Assembly (NCBI RefSeq): GCF_016888005.1
Contig: NZ_JAFDVE010000020.1
Coordinates: 1-64,000, forward strand
Source of the DNA: Phycicoccus sp. CSK15P-2
GTDB taxonomy: Bacteria; Actinomycetota; Actinomycetes; Actinomycetales; Dermatophilaceae
DNA: 64,000 nt
Direction: 5' to 3'
The notes beneath the pieces are model-generated. The model had not been told where the DNA came from. It worked only from the letters and a program-made list of their open reading frames with translations, and did not search any database. Below, piece after piece: positions 1-7,752 of this stretch. The first letter of the stretch is position 1, and each line of letters opens with the position of its first letter. The position numbers were made by a program, and so were the translations under genes.

Positions 1-117
1 TTCAACCACCTCAAACACCACCGCGGCTTCGCCACCCGCTACGACAAGCTCGCCGTCCGCTACGCCGCCACCGTCCACGTCGCCAGCATCGACCACTGGC
101 TGCGACGACTTTCGTAA
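1..117 (+). CDS. IS5-family transposase, C-terminal end only
   Basis: The first 39 codons read in frame into a TAA stop and carry the conserved tail of IS5-like DDE transposases: a phenylalanine-asparagine start, then RGFATRYDKLAVRYAA, then a hydrophobic stretch ending in WLRRLS. The 5' part lies outside the window, so completeness of the catalytic DDE core cannot be judged. In the family this protein cuts and joins the element ends during transposition. The family assignment rests on the C-terminal signature only. Confidence 0.8.
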   Translation, partial: FNHLKHHRGFATRYDKLAVRYAATVHVASIDHWLRRLS

Positions 118-123
118 CAGGCC
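1..123 (+). mobile_element. Right end of an IS5-like insertion sequence
   Basis: Downstream of the transposase stop the sequence CTTTCGTAACAGGCC runs directly into CTAG at 123-126. Read from the other strand this gives GGCCTGTTACGAAAG, a form I recall for terminal repeats of actinobacterial IS5-like elements. CTAG fits the short YTAR-type target duplicated by the IS5 group. The other end of the element is outside the window, so the target duplication cannot be confirmed. The element touches the stop codon of the formate dehydrogenase delta gene. Confidence 0.6.
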
Positions 124-378
124 CTAGCCGCCGGAGGGTTCCTTCACTTCCTCGCGGTCGACGTCGCCCTCGAGGAGGTCCTCGGCCGCCTTGGCCAGCA
201 GCGGGTCGTCGACCTCGCCGGCACGGACCCGGGCGACGAGGTCGCGGCGCATCCGCGGCTCCCAGAACTTCTTGATGTGGGTCGCGATCTCCTCCGCGGC
301 CTTCTCCGGGGGCAGCGCCTCGAAGTTACGGACGAGGTCGTGCCCGAGCCGGACCACGGGTGGGACGTCGCCGCTCAC
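124..378 (-). CDS. fdsD: Formate dehydrogenase delta subunit (FdsD-like)
   Basis: An 84-residue protein starting at a GTG that overlaps the fdsA stop by 4 nt (GTGA). It has the FdsD pattern: a basic and hydrophobic N-terminal helix, then AEEIATHIKKFWEPRMR, then a helical acidic tail. FdsD is a small accessory subunit needed for maturation or stability of soluble Mo formate dehydrogenases. The stop TAG lies exactly at the junction with the insertion sequence, so the last few residues (VKEPSGG) could have been altered by the insertion. No fdhD or mobA partner gene follows inside the window. Confidence 0.85.
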   Translation of the reverse strand: MSGDVPPVVRLGHDLVRNFEALPPEKAAEEIATHIKKFWEPRMRRDLVARVRAGEVDDPLLAKAAEDLLEGDVDREEVKEPSGG

Positions 379-3248
379 CGACGGTGCCTCGCCATCGCGC
401 CGACCGGCATGTCGTGCGAGACCGCCTCGGGGGCCTCCCCGGCCTCGGCGCGTGAGGCCTCGGTGGCCACGGTCACCTGCACGGCCGTCACCTTGTACTC
501 GGGGCAGTTCGTGGCCCAGTCGGAGTTCTCGGTCGTCACGACGTTCGCGCCCGTCACCGGGTGGTGGAAGGTCGTGTAGACGACACCGGCCGGCATCCGC
601 TCCGAGACCAGCGCGGTGAGGCGCGTGGCGCCGACGCGGGACGAGAGCTCGACGACGTCGCCGTCGGAGATGCCCCGCAGCTCGGCGTCGGACGGGTGGA
701 TCTCGAGGACGTCCTCGGGGTGCCACGTCGAGTTGGGGGTGCGCCGCGTCTGCGCGCCGACGTTGTACTGCGACAGGATGCGCCCCGTGGTCAGCACGAG
801 CGGGAACCGCCGGTTGGCGCGCTCGGTGGTCGGGACGTAGACGGTCGGCGTGAGCTGGCCGAGGCCGCGGACGAACTGCCCGACGTGCATCGTCGGGGTG
901 CCGTGCGGGGCGGCGTCGGTGACCGGCCACTGCATCGAGCCCTCGGCGTCGAGCCGGGCGAAGGACACCCCGGCGAACGTCGGCGTCGTCGCGGCGATCT
1001 CTTCCATGATCTCGGCGGCCGAGCCGTACGACATCGGGTAGCCCATCGCCGTCGCGATCTCGCAGACGACCTGCCACTCGTCCTTGCCGACCCGGCTCGG
1101 CATGACCGGACGCACCCGGTTGAGCCGCCGCTCGGCGTTCGTGAACGTCCCGTCCTTCTCCAGGAACGAGGCGCCCGGCAGGAACACGTGGGCGAAGCGC
1201 GCCGTCTCGTTGAGGAAGAGGTCCTGGACGACGACGAGCTCCATCGCCCGCAGCGCCGCCTCGACGTGCTGGGTGTTGGGGTCGGACTGCGCGATGTCCT
1301 CGCCCTGCACGTACAGGCCGAGGAACGATCCGCCGATCGCCGAGTCGAACATGTTGGGGATCCGCAGCCCGGGCTCGGGCTGGATCGTCACGCCCCACAG
1401 CGACTCGTAGATGTCGCGCACGTCGGCTCGCGACACGTGCCGGTACCCGGGCAGCTCGTGCGGGAAGGAGCCCATGTCGCACGAGCCCTGGACGTTGTTC
1501 TGGCCGCGTAGCGGGTTGACGCCCACGCCCTCGCGACCCAGGTTGCCGGTGAGCATCGCGAGGTTGGCCATGCCCATGACCATCGTCGATCCCTGGCTGT
1601 GCTCGGTGACCCCGAGCCCGTAGTAGATGGCCGAGTTCGGGCCGGCCGCGTAGAGCCGGGCCGCGGCGCGCAGCTCGGGGGCGGGGATGCCGGTCTCGGA
1701 CTCGGTCGCCTCCGGCGAGTGCTCGGGCTGCGCGATGAACTCGAGGTAGCCGTCGGTGCCCTCCGTGCGGGAGCGGACGAACTCCTCATCGAGCAGCCCC
1801 TCGGTGACGATGACGTGCGCCATCGCGTTGACGAACGCGACGTTCGTCCCAGGCCGTACCGGCAGGTGGAAGGACGCCTCGACGTGCGGGCTGCGCACGA
1901 GGTCGATCCGCCGGGGGTCGGCGACGATGATCCTCGCCCCCGCCCGCAGCCGCTTCTTCATCCGCGACGCGAAGACCGGATGGGCGTCGGTGGGGTTGGC
2001 ACCGATGAGCAGGATGACGTCGGCCTGCTCGACCGAGCGGAAGTCCTGGGTGCCCGCCGACGTGCCGAACGCGTGGTTGAGCCCGTACCCCGTGGGGGAG
2101 TGGCACACCCGCGCGCAGGTGTCGACGTTGTTGTTGCCGAAGGCCGCGCGCACCATCTTCTGGACGACGTAGACCTCCTCGTTCGTGCACCGCGAGGACG
2201 AGATGCCGCCGATGTAGCCGACGCCGTGCTCGTCCTGGATGGCGCGGAAGCCGTCGGCCACCTTGGCGATGGCCTCGTCCCACGACACGACGCGCCACTC
2301 GTCGTCGATCGAGTCACGGACCATCGGCTCCATCTGCCGGTCGTCGTGGGCGGCGTAGCCGTAGGCGAAGCGGCCCTTGACGCAGGAGTGGCCCTCGTTG
2401 GCGCCGCCGTCCTTCCAGGGCGTCATCCGCACGACCCGGGTGTCCTCGCCCGAGCCCTGCACCTCGGCCTTGAACGAGCAGCCGACACCGCAGTAGGCGC
2501 AGGTCGTGACGACCGAGCGGGTGGGCATCCCGAGCTGGACGACCGACCGCTCGGTGAGCGCGTCGGTGGGGCAGGCCTGGACGCACGCGCCGCACGAGAC
2601 GCACTCGGAGTTCAGGAAGTCGGTGCCGCCGGCGCTGACCCGCGAGTCGAAGCCGCGGCCGTCGACGGTGAGGGCGAACGTGCCCTGGGTCTCCGAGCAC
2701 GCCCGCACACAGCGCGAGCAGACGATGCAGGCCGCCGGGTCGTAGTCGAAGTACGGGTTGCTGTGGTCCGTGGTGTCGGCCAGGTGGCTCGCGCCGTCGA
2801 GGCCGTAGCGGACCTCCGCGACGCCGGTCGCCCGCGCCCACTTCTGCATCTCGCAGCTGCCGCGGGCGCAGCCGTCGCAGTCGGTGGGGTGGTCGGACAG
2901 GTAGAGCTCCATGACGTTCCGGCGCAGGTCCTGGACCTGCTCGGTGTCGGTGCGCACGACCATCCCGTCCGAGCACGGGGTCGTGCAGGAGGCGGGTGTG
3001 CCCTTGCCGCCCTCGACCTCGACGAGGCACAGCCGGCACGACCCGAACGCTGCGAGCGAGTCGGTGGCGCACAGCTTGGGGATCTCGATGCCGGCCTCCG
3101 CGGCGGCCCGCATCACCGAGGTCCCGGCCGGGACGCTCACCTCGCGGCCGTCGACGGTGACCGTGGCGGTCTCGTCCGACGCGACGCGGGGCGTCCCGTA
3201 GTCGGTCTCCTGCTCCGCGATCACGGTGCTCTCGTCGATGGTCGTCAT
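375..3248 (-). CDS. fdsA: Formate dehydrogenase alpha subunit, Cys-type, Mo-bis-PGD
   Basis: A 957-residue catalytic subunit that oxidises formate to CO2 at a molybdenum bis-MGD centre in the cytoplasm. Visible cofactor ligands in order: plant-type 2Fe-2S (C60, C71, C74, C88), His-Cys 4Fe-4S (H120, C124, C127, C132), two ferredoxin-type 4Fe-4S sites (C174/177/180/184 and C216/219/222/226), and the molybdopterin-domain 4Fe-4S (C250, C253, C257, C289). The Mo ligand is cysteine in ARVCHSPTG (C382, followed by the conserved His), not selenocysteine. The ATG start overlaps the fdsB stop as ATGA. The long upstream continuation of this frame is antisense to fdsB and is not coding. Confidence 0.95.
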   Translation of the reverse strand: MTTIDESTVIAEQETDYGTPRVASDETATVTVDGREVSVPAGTSVMRAAAEAGIEIPKLCATDSLAAFGSCRLCLVEVEGGKGTPASCTTPCSDGMVVRTDTEQVQDLRRNVMELYLSDHPTDCDGCARGSCEMQKWARATGVAEVRYGLDGASHLADTTDHSNPYFDYDPAACIVCSRCVRACSETQGTFALTVDGRGFDSRVSAGGTDFLNSECVSCGACVQACPTDALTERSVVQLGMPTRSVVTTCAYCGVGCSFKAEVQGSGEDTRVVRMTPWKDGGANEGHSCVKGRFAYGYAAHDDRQMEPMVRDSIDDEWRVVSWDEAIAKVADGFRAIQDEHGVGYIGGISSSRCTNEEVYVVQKMVRAAFGNNNVDTCARVCHSPTGYGLNHAFGTSAGTQDFRSVEQADVILLIGANPTDAHPVFASRMKKRLRAGARIIVADPRRIDLVRSPHVEASFHLPVRPGTNVAFVNAMAHVIVTEGLLDEEFVRSRTEGTDGYLEFIAQPEHSPEATESETGIPAPELRAAARLYAAGPNSAIYYGLGVTEHSQGSTMVMGMANLAMLTGNLGREGVGVNPLRGQNNVQGSCDMGSFPHELPGYRHVSRADVRDIYESLWGVTIQPEPGLRIPNMFDSAIGGSFLGLYVQGEDIAQSDPNTQHVEAALRAMELVVVQDLFLNETARFAHVFLPGASFLEKDGTFTNAERRLNRVRPVMPSRVGKDEWQVVCEIATAMGYPMSYGSAAEIMEEIAATTPTFAGVSFARLDAEGSMQWPVTDAAPHGTPTMHVGQFVRGLGQLTPTVYVPTTERANRRFPLVLTTGRILSQYNVGAQTRRTPNSTWHPEDVLEIHPSDAELRGISDGDVVELSSRVGATRLTALVSERMPAGVVYTTFHHPVTGANVVTTENSDWATNCPEYKVTAVQVTVATEASRAEAGEAPEAVSHDMPVGAMARHRR

Positions 3249-4825
3249 GGCCGGGCTCCTCCGTCGGTGCTCGTGGCTGACTCGGGTATGTCGTCGGCGA
3301 CGGCCTCGGCCTCGCCGGGTGGGGCGCCGAAGTCCTCGGGCCAGTGCTCGAGGGCGCTGCGGACGGGCATCGGCGTCAGGCCGCCCATCGCGCACAGCGA
3401 GCCCTTGGTCATCGTGGCGCACAGGTCCTCGAGGAGGACGAGGTTCGCCTCGCGGTGCGTGCCGGCCCGGATGCGGTCGATGACCTCGACGCCCCGGGTG
3501 GAGCCGACCCGGCAGGGCGTGCACTTGCCGCACGACTCCTTGGCGCAGAACTCCATCGCGAAGCGGGCCATCGCGCCGGCGTCCATCGAGTCGTCGAACA
3601 CGACGATGCCGCCGTGCCCGACCATGGCGTCGGCCTCGGCGAAGGCCTCGTAGTCCATCGGCAGGTCGAACTTCCCCGGCGGGAGGTAGGCCCCGAGCGG
3701 TCCGCCGACCTGGACGGCCTTGACCGGGCGGCCGGAGGCGGTCCCGCCGCCGAAGTCCTCGACGAGCTCGCGCAGCCCGATGCCGAAGTCCGCCTCGACG
3801 ATGCCGCCCCGCGCGACGTTGCCGCCGAGCTGGAAGACCTGTGTGCCACGCGACTTCCCCGTGCCGAGCGCGGCGTAGGCGGCGCCGCCGTCGGCGAGGA
3901 CCATGGGGACCGCGGACAGCGTCAGGACGTTGTTGACGACCGTCGGTCTGCCGAACAGCCCCTGGAGGGCGGGGATCGGGGGCTTGGCCCGCACCTCGCC
4001 GCGCTTCCCCTCGAGCGAGTCGAGCATCGAGGTCTCCTCGCCGCAGATGTACGCCCCGGCACCGACCCGGACGTCGAGGTCGAAGGCGTGGTCGCTGCCG
4101 AGGACGGACGTGCCGAGCACGCCGTGGGCGTAGGCGATGTCGATGGCGCGGCGCAGCGTGCGGATGGCGTGCGGGTACTCGCTGCGCAGGTAGACGAACC
4201 CCTCCGTGGCGCCGGTCGCGACGGCGGCGATGGCCATCCCCTCGATGAGGGTGAAGGGGTCGCCTTCGATGAGCATCCGGTCGGCGAAGGTGCCCGAGTC
4301 GCCCTCGTCGGCGTTGCAGCAGACGAACTTGACGTCGGCCTCGGCCTTGCGGACGGTGTCCCACTTGATGCCGGCCGGGAAGCCGGCGCCTCCGCGGCCG
4401 CGCAGCCCGGAGTCGGTGACCTCCTGGACGACCTCCTCGGCAGAGAGGGTGAGTGCGCGCTGCAGTCCCGCGAGGCCGCCGTGCTCACGGTAGGCGGCGA
4501 TGTCGGTGGGCTCGGTGACCCCCACCCGCGCGAACGACACCCGGTGCTGGCGGGTGAGCCAGGGATGCTCGTCGACGACGCCCACGCAGCGCTCGGTGGA
4601 GGCGAGGTCGCCGGCCAGGACCGCCGTGGCCTCCGCGGGCTCGACGGCGGCGTACCCCACGCGCCCGTGGTCGGTCTCGACCTCGACGAGCGGCTCCATC
4701 CAGAGCATCCCGCGCGACCCGTTGCGACGAACGGTTGCCCCGGCGGCCTCGAATGCCTCGGCGACGGCGTCCGCTCCGACCGACACGGCCGCGGCGTCGC
4801 ACGGCACCCAGACGACGGTGCTCAT
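3245..4825 (-). CDS. fdsB: Formate dehydrogenase beta subunit (NuoF-like, NADH/FMN)
   Basis: A 526-residue diaphorase subunit passing electrons to NAD+. It has an N-terminal thioredoxin-like part (about 1-120), then the NuoF core with the FMN/NADH-binding GRGGAGFPAGIKW and CNADEGDSGTF, and a C-terminal 4Fe-4S site in ESCGKCTPCRVG. The start at 4825 overlaps the fdsG stop by 4 nt and its own stop overlaps the fdsA start by 4 nt, so the operon is translationally coupled. The last ~30 residues are acidic and probably disordered. Confidence 0.93.
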   Translation of the reverse strand: MSTVVWVPCDAAAVSVGADAVAEAFEAAGATVRRNGSRGMLWMEPLVEVETDHGRVGYAAVEPAEATAVLAGDLASTERCVGVVDEHPWLTRQHRVSFARVGVTEPTDIAAYREHGGLAGLQRALTLSAEEVVQEVTDSGLRGRGGAGFPAGIKWDTVRKAEADVKFVCCNADEGDSGTFADRMLIEGDPFTLIEGMAIAAVATGATEGFVYLRSEYPHAIRTLRRAIDIAYAHGVLGTSVLGSDHAFDLDVRVGAGAYICGEETSMLDSLEGKRGEVRAKPPIPALQGLFGRPTVVNNVLTLSAVPMVLADGGAAYAALGTGKSRGTQVFQLGGNVARGGIVEADFGIGLRELVEDFGGGTASGRPVKAVQVGGPLGAYLPPGKFDLPMDYEAFAEADAMVGHGGIVVFDDSMDAGAMARFAMEFCAKESCGKCTPCRVGSTRGVEVIDRIRAGTHREANLVLLEDLCATMTKGSLCAMGGLTPMPVRSALEHWPEDFGAPPGEAEAVADDIPESATSTDGGARP

Positions 4826-5316
4826 CGGCCCCACCCCTCGGTCAGGGCGTCGAGCCGCTCGGGCGTGAGCCGGGCGTGCAGCGAGCCGTCGAGCATCCCG
4901 GCGGGGCCGAGGGCGCAGTTGCCGAGGCAGAAGACCTCGCCGACCTCGACCTCGGTGGAGCCTGACCAGCGGTCGGCCGCCGCGGCGTAGGTGGCCTCGG
5001 CGCCCCGGGCCTGGCACGCCTCGGCGCGGCACAGGCTCACCCGGTGCGTGGTCGGGGGAGTGCGCCGGAAGTCGTGGTAGAAGCCGACGACGCCGAGGAC
5101 GTCGGCCCGGCTGAGGTTGAGCACGTCGGCGATGACCGGGATGTCGTCGTCGTGGACGTACCCGTGCACGGCCACGACCTCGTGCAGCACCGGCATGAGC
5201 GGGCCGCGGGCGGCCGCGAGCTGCTCGGCGATGGCCCGGACGGACGCCGCCCGGGACGGGTCGGTAGGCGCTGGCGCTGGTGCGGGGGTGGGTCCTCGCT
5301 GTGGCACAACCTCCAC
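4822..5316 (-). CDS. fdsG: Formate dehydrogenase gamma subunit (NuoE-like 2Fe-2S)
   Basis: A 164-residue thioredoxin-fold 2Fe-2S protein, first gene of the fds operon. The four cluster cysteines are in CRAEACQARG and CLGNCALGP. The family relays electrons between the Fe-S chain of FdsA and the FMN of FdsB. The start is a GTG at 5316 preceded by a purine-rich AGAG; an alternative GTG four codons in is possible. A Pro/Ala-rich linker occupies the first ~20 residues. The 87-nt gap to phoD shows no obvious strong promoter. Confidence 0.9.
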   Translation of the reverse strand: MEVVPQRGPTPAPAPAPTDPSRAASVRAIAEQLAAARGPLMPVLHEVVAVHGYVHDDDIPVIADVLNLSRADVLGVVGFYHDFRRTPPTTHRVSLCRAEACQARGAEATYAAAADRWSGSTEVEVGEVFCLGNCALGPAGMLDGSLHARLTPERLDALTEGWGR

Positions 5317-5403
5317 CTCTCTGTGGGGTCATCGACGTACCGCCCGAGCCTACGCGGAGAAGAGCCCTGCGTGCGGCGGCGGACCGACGAATCCGCGCGG
5401 GAG

Positions 5404-6996
5404 TCAGAGGCGTTGGGCGCCGGGGCGTCCGGACTCCACGACGAAGGACGCGGACGTCGAGACCCCGCCCCCGCGCCGCCCGACGAACTCGACCGTCCGC
5501 AGGTCGGTCCGCCACTCCGCCCGGGTGACCGTGTGCAGCTGGTAGCCGCGCCGGTCGCCGTCGAAGTACCGGATGTGCGGGTTGTAGCGGATCATCGGCC
5601 CGTAGTACGGGCCGTAGACCTCGCGGTCACCGTTCGTCGTCACCGACGTCCCGACGAACTCGGTCGCCACCACGGGCGAGCCCGGGTCGTCGAAGTCCTG
5701 GCGGATGTCGTTGACGAAGGTCGAGTGCCAGTCGCCGGTGAGGACGACCGGATTACGCACCCGCGCCGTCGCCAGGACCTCGGTGATCCGGTTCCGTGCC
5801 GCGGGGAACCCGTCCCAGGCGTCGTGCCAGAGGCGGGCGCCCGGGGTCGCCTCGTGCTCGAGCCGGGCCATCATCACGTTGTTCCCGAGGACGGCCCAGT
5901 GCGCGCGCCCGGCCCGCAGACGGGCGGTGAGCCACGACTCCTGGCGCCGTCCGAGCATCGTCACCGACGGGGCGTAGGCAGCAGCACTCGCCGGTGCCTC
6001 GCCCCAGCCACCCGGCGGCACGTCACGGTGCTGGCGCCCGTCGAGCATGCTCAGCCGCACCAGTCCGCCGAGGTCCAGGCCGCGGTGGAGGGTGAGGCCA
6101 CCGTCCGGGCGCGGGATGGAGGCCACCCGCAGCGGCTGGTGCTCGTAGTACGCCTGGTAGGCCGCGGCCCTGAGTGCCGAGATGTCGCCCTCGTACTGCG
6201 ACCGGGTGCCGGCGTAGTCGTTCTGCACCTCGTGGTCGTCCCAGGTGACGGCGAACGGGACAGCGGCGTGCGCGGCCCTGAGGTCGGCGTCGGACTTGTA
6301 CAGCGCGTAGCGGATGCGCCACTGCTCGAGGGTGCGCGGCGCCGGCCTCGCGGGCTCCGGGACGGGGGTGCCTCGTGCCCCGGCGGTCGCCCCGACGGCG
6401 CCCTCGTACACGTAGTCCCCGAGGTGGAGGACGAGGTGGGGGTCGTCGTCGACGAGGTGGCGGTACGCGGTGTAGAAGCCGCTGGAGTAGTCCTGGCAGC
6501 TCACCGTGGCCAGGGTCGCGGTGCGCAGCGGGTGGCCCGCGGCCGGCGCGGTGCGGGTCCGCCCCACGTCCGAGACGTGACCCCGGTACCTGAACCTGAA
6601 CCAGTACTCGCGCCAGGGCCTGAGCCCTCGGAGCTCGACGTGCACGCTGTGGGCGAGGCGGGCCGGTGCGAGGGCGAGCCCCGAGGCCACCTTCGTTCGC
6701 AGCCGCTCGTCGGAGTAGACGGCCCATTCGACGGCGAGGTCGCGCCCGGGTGCGCCGCCGCCGGGCACGAGGGGGTCCGGTGCCAGGCGGGTCCACAGCA
6801 CGACGCCGTCGGGCCCCGGGTCCCCGGAGGCCACTCCGAGGGTGAACGGGAACCCGATGTCGGGCCGTGGTGCGGCGGAGGCGTCCGCGAGGGGGACCTG
6901 AGCGGCGGCCGCGGTGCCGGCGAGGGCCCCGACCACGGCCAGGAAGCGACGGCGGTCCACCCCGTGCGAGTGGTTGGGCGTCCGTGGAGGCAGCAC
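5404..6996 (-). CDS. phoD: Alkaline phosphatase D, Tat-exported
   Basis: A 530-residue PhoD-family phosphodiesterase/phosphatase. The twin-arginine signal DRRRFLAVVGALAGTAAAA (near residue 14) indicates Tat export. Metal-site motifs are present: VSCQDYSSG, HLGDYVYE, TWDDHEVQNDYAG, and GDWHSTFVNDI near the C-terminus. The GTG at 6996 was chosen because a TACGGT -10 box lies 8 nt upstream, fitting a leaderless mRNA, and a PHO-box-like array sits at the -35 position. An ATG at 7080 would give a longer but less typical N-terminus. PhoD enzymes release phosphate from teichoic acids or other phosphodiesters during phosphate limitation. Confidence 0.93.
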   Translation of the reverse strand: MLPPRTPNHSHGVDRRRFLAVVGALAGTAAAAQVPLADASAAPRPDIGFPFTLGVASGDPGPDGVVLWTRLAPDPLVPGGGAPGRDLAVEWAVYSDERLRTKVASGLALAPARLAHSVHVELRGLRPWREYWFRFRYRGHVSDVGRTRTAPAAGHPLRTATLATVSCQDYSSGFYTAYRHLVDDDPHLVLHLGDYVYEGAVGATAGARGTPVPEPARPAPRTLEQWRIRYALYKSDADLRAAHAAVPFAVTWDDHEVQNDYAGTRSQYEGDISALRAAAYQAYYEHQPLRVASIPRPDGGLTLHRGLDLGGLVRLSMLDGRQHRDVPPGGWGEAPASAAAYAPSVTMLGRRQESWLTARLRAGRAHWAVLGNNVMMARLEHEATPGARLWHDAWDGFPAARNRITEVLATARVRNPVVLTGDWHSTFVNDIRQDFDDPGSPVVATEFVGTSVTTNGDREVYGPYYGPMIRYNPHIRYFDGDRRGYQLHTVTRAEWRTDLRTVEFVGRRGGGVSTSASFVVESGRPGAQRL

Positions 6997-7004
6997 GGTC
7001 CACG

Positions 7005-7059
7005 ACCGTAGGCAACCTCGGCGACCAGCCGGTGACGTAGGGGGGACGCGTGGGTGAAG
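7005..7059 (-). promoter_or_regulatory. phoD promoter with PHO-box-like 11-bp repeats
   Basis: On the minus strand three 11-nt units follow each other from 7059 to 7027: CTTCACCCACG, CGTCCCCCCTA, CGTCACCGGCT. They resemble the GTTCACC-type direct repeats bound by PhoP in Streptomyces (matching 6, 4 and 5 of 7 core positions). The -10 TACGGT is at 7010-7005, 16 nt further on, so the array covers the -35 region. This implies phosphate control of phoD; it is inference from spacing and similarity. Confidence 0.5.
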
Positions 7060-7160
7060 TCCGAGGGGGTGGGAGAGCATCGGGTGCCGACGGCCGCGCG
7101 ACCGTCCCGGGCGGTGCTCTCCGGGCCACCGTCCGATTAGGAGCCCGGTACCCCCGCTGG

Positions 7161-7266
7161 TAGCCTTGTCGACTGCCGTGAGATCGGCCGCGGAACCAGA
7201 GAGCCCCGGTGAACCAGCCCGGGCGCGCCGCGCAGCAGACACCAGGAACAGGAGAGTCGTCGCCCC
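7161..7266 (+). promoter_or_regulatory. rpsO promoter and leader
   Basis: TAGCCT at 7161-7166 is a TAnnnT -10 box about 100 nt before rpsO. The leader would include the Shine-Dalgarno AGGAGAG near 7249-7255. A leader of this length leaves room for S15 autoregulation as in other bacteria, but no clear pseudoknot could be assigned by eye. Confidence 0.4.
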
Positions 7267-7536
7267 ATGCCGCTGAGCACCGACGTCAAGAAGAGCATCA
7301 TCGCCGAGTACGGCACGTCCGAGGGCGACACCGGCTCGCCCGAGGTGCAGGTCGCGCTTCTCACCCAGCGCATCAAGGACCTCACCGAGCACAGCCGCGA
7401 GCACAAGCACGACCACCACTCCCGTCGGGGTCTGCTCCTCCTCGTCGGCCGCCGCCGCCGCCTCCTGCGCTACCTGGAGAGCATCGACGTCGAGCGCTAC
7501 CGCTCGCTGATCAAGCGCCTCGGTCTGCGCCGTTGA
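7267..7536 (+). CDS. rpsO: 30S ribosomal protein S15
   Basis: An 89-residue S15 protein of normal length, beginning [20 protein letters not shown] and containing the conserved [15 protein letters not shown] and [20 protein letters not shown] segments that contact 16S rRNA helices 20-22. It binds early in 30S assembly. It precedes pnp, the standard bacterial order. A strong AGGAGAG ribosome binding site precedes the ATG. Confidence 0.98.
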   Translation: MPLSTDVKKSIIAEYGTSEGDTGSPEVQVALLTQRIKDLTEHSREHKHDHHSRRGLLLLVGRRRRLLRYLESIDVERYRSLIKRLGLRR

Positions 7537-7543
7537 GACTTCC

Positions 7544-7583
7544 GAGAGGGCGGTCCTCACATCCGTGTGGGGACCGCCCTCTC
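7544..7583 (+). terminator. Hairpin between rpsO and pnp
   Basis: A 17-bp stem pairs 7544-7560 with 7567-7583 (one G-U) around a 6-nt loop. There is no T-run, as is common in high-GC actinobacteria. It probably terminates or attenuates rpsO transcripts, or serves as an RNA-processing site before pnp. Confidence 0.7.
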
Positions 7584-7752
7584 GCATGAGCGGGCCCGTC
7601 CCGCTCGGGGGTGGGCCCAGCCGCCCGCGAAGAACCCACAACTGAACACCGGAACCATCTGCGGCGCGGCCCGTCGCCCCGCCGCCTGAAGGACACACCC
7701 GTGCACAACGACGATGCACGCGGTGCGAATGACATCGAGAAAAGGAGGGCCC

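Noticed and set aside
378-2000. Selenocysteine (in-frame TGA) in the formate dehydrogenase
   Set aside because: The Mo ligand position is an ordinary cysteine (VCHSPTG) and the frame is open throughout.
3249-4364. Upstream extension of the fdsA frame as coding sequence
   Set aside because: It is Arg-rich and lies antisense-in-phase to fdsB; the ferredoxin domain begins at ATG 3248 with a 4-nt overlap to fdsB.
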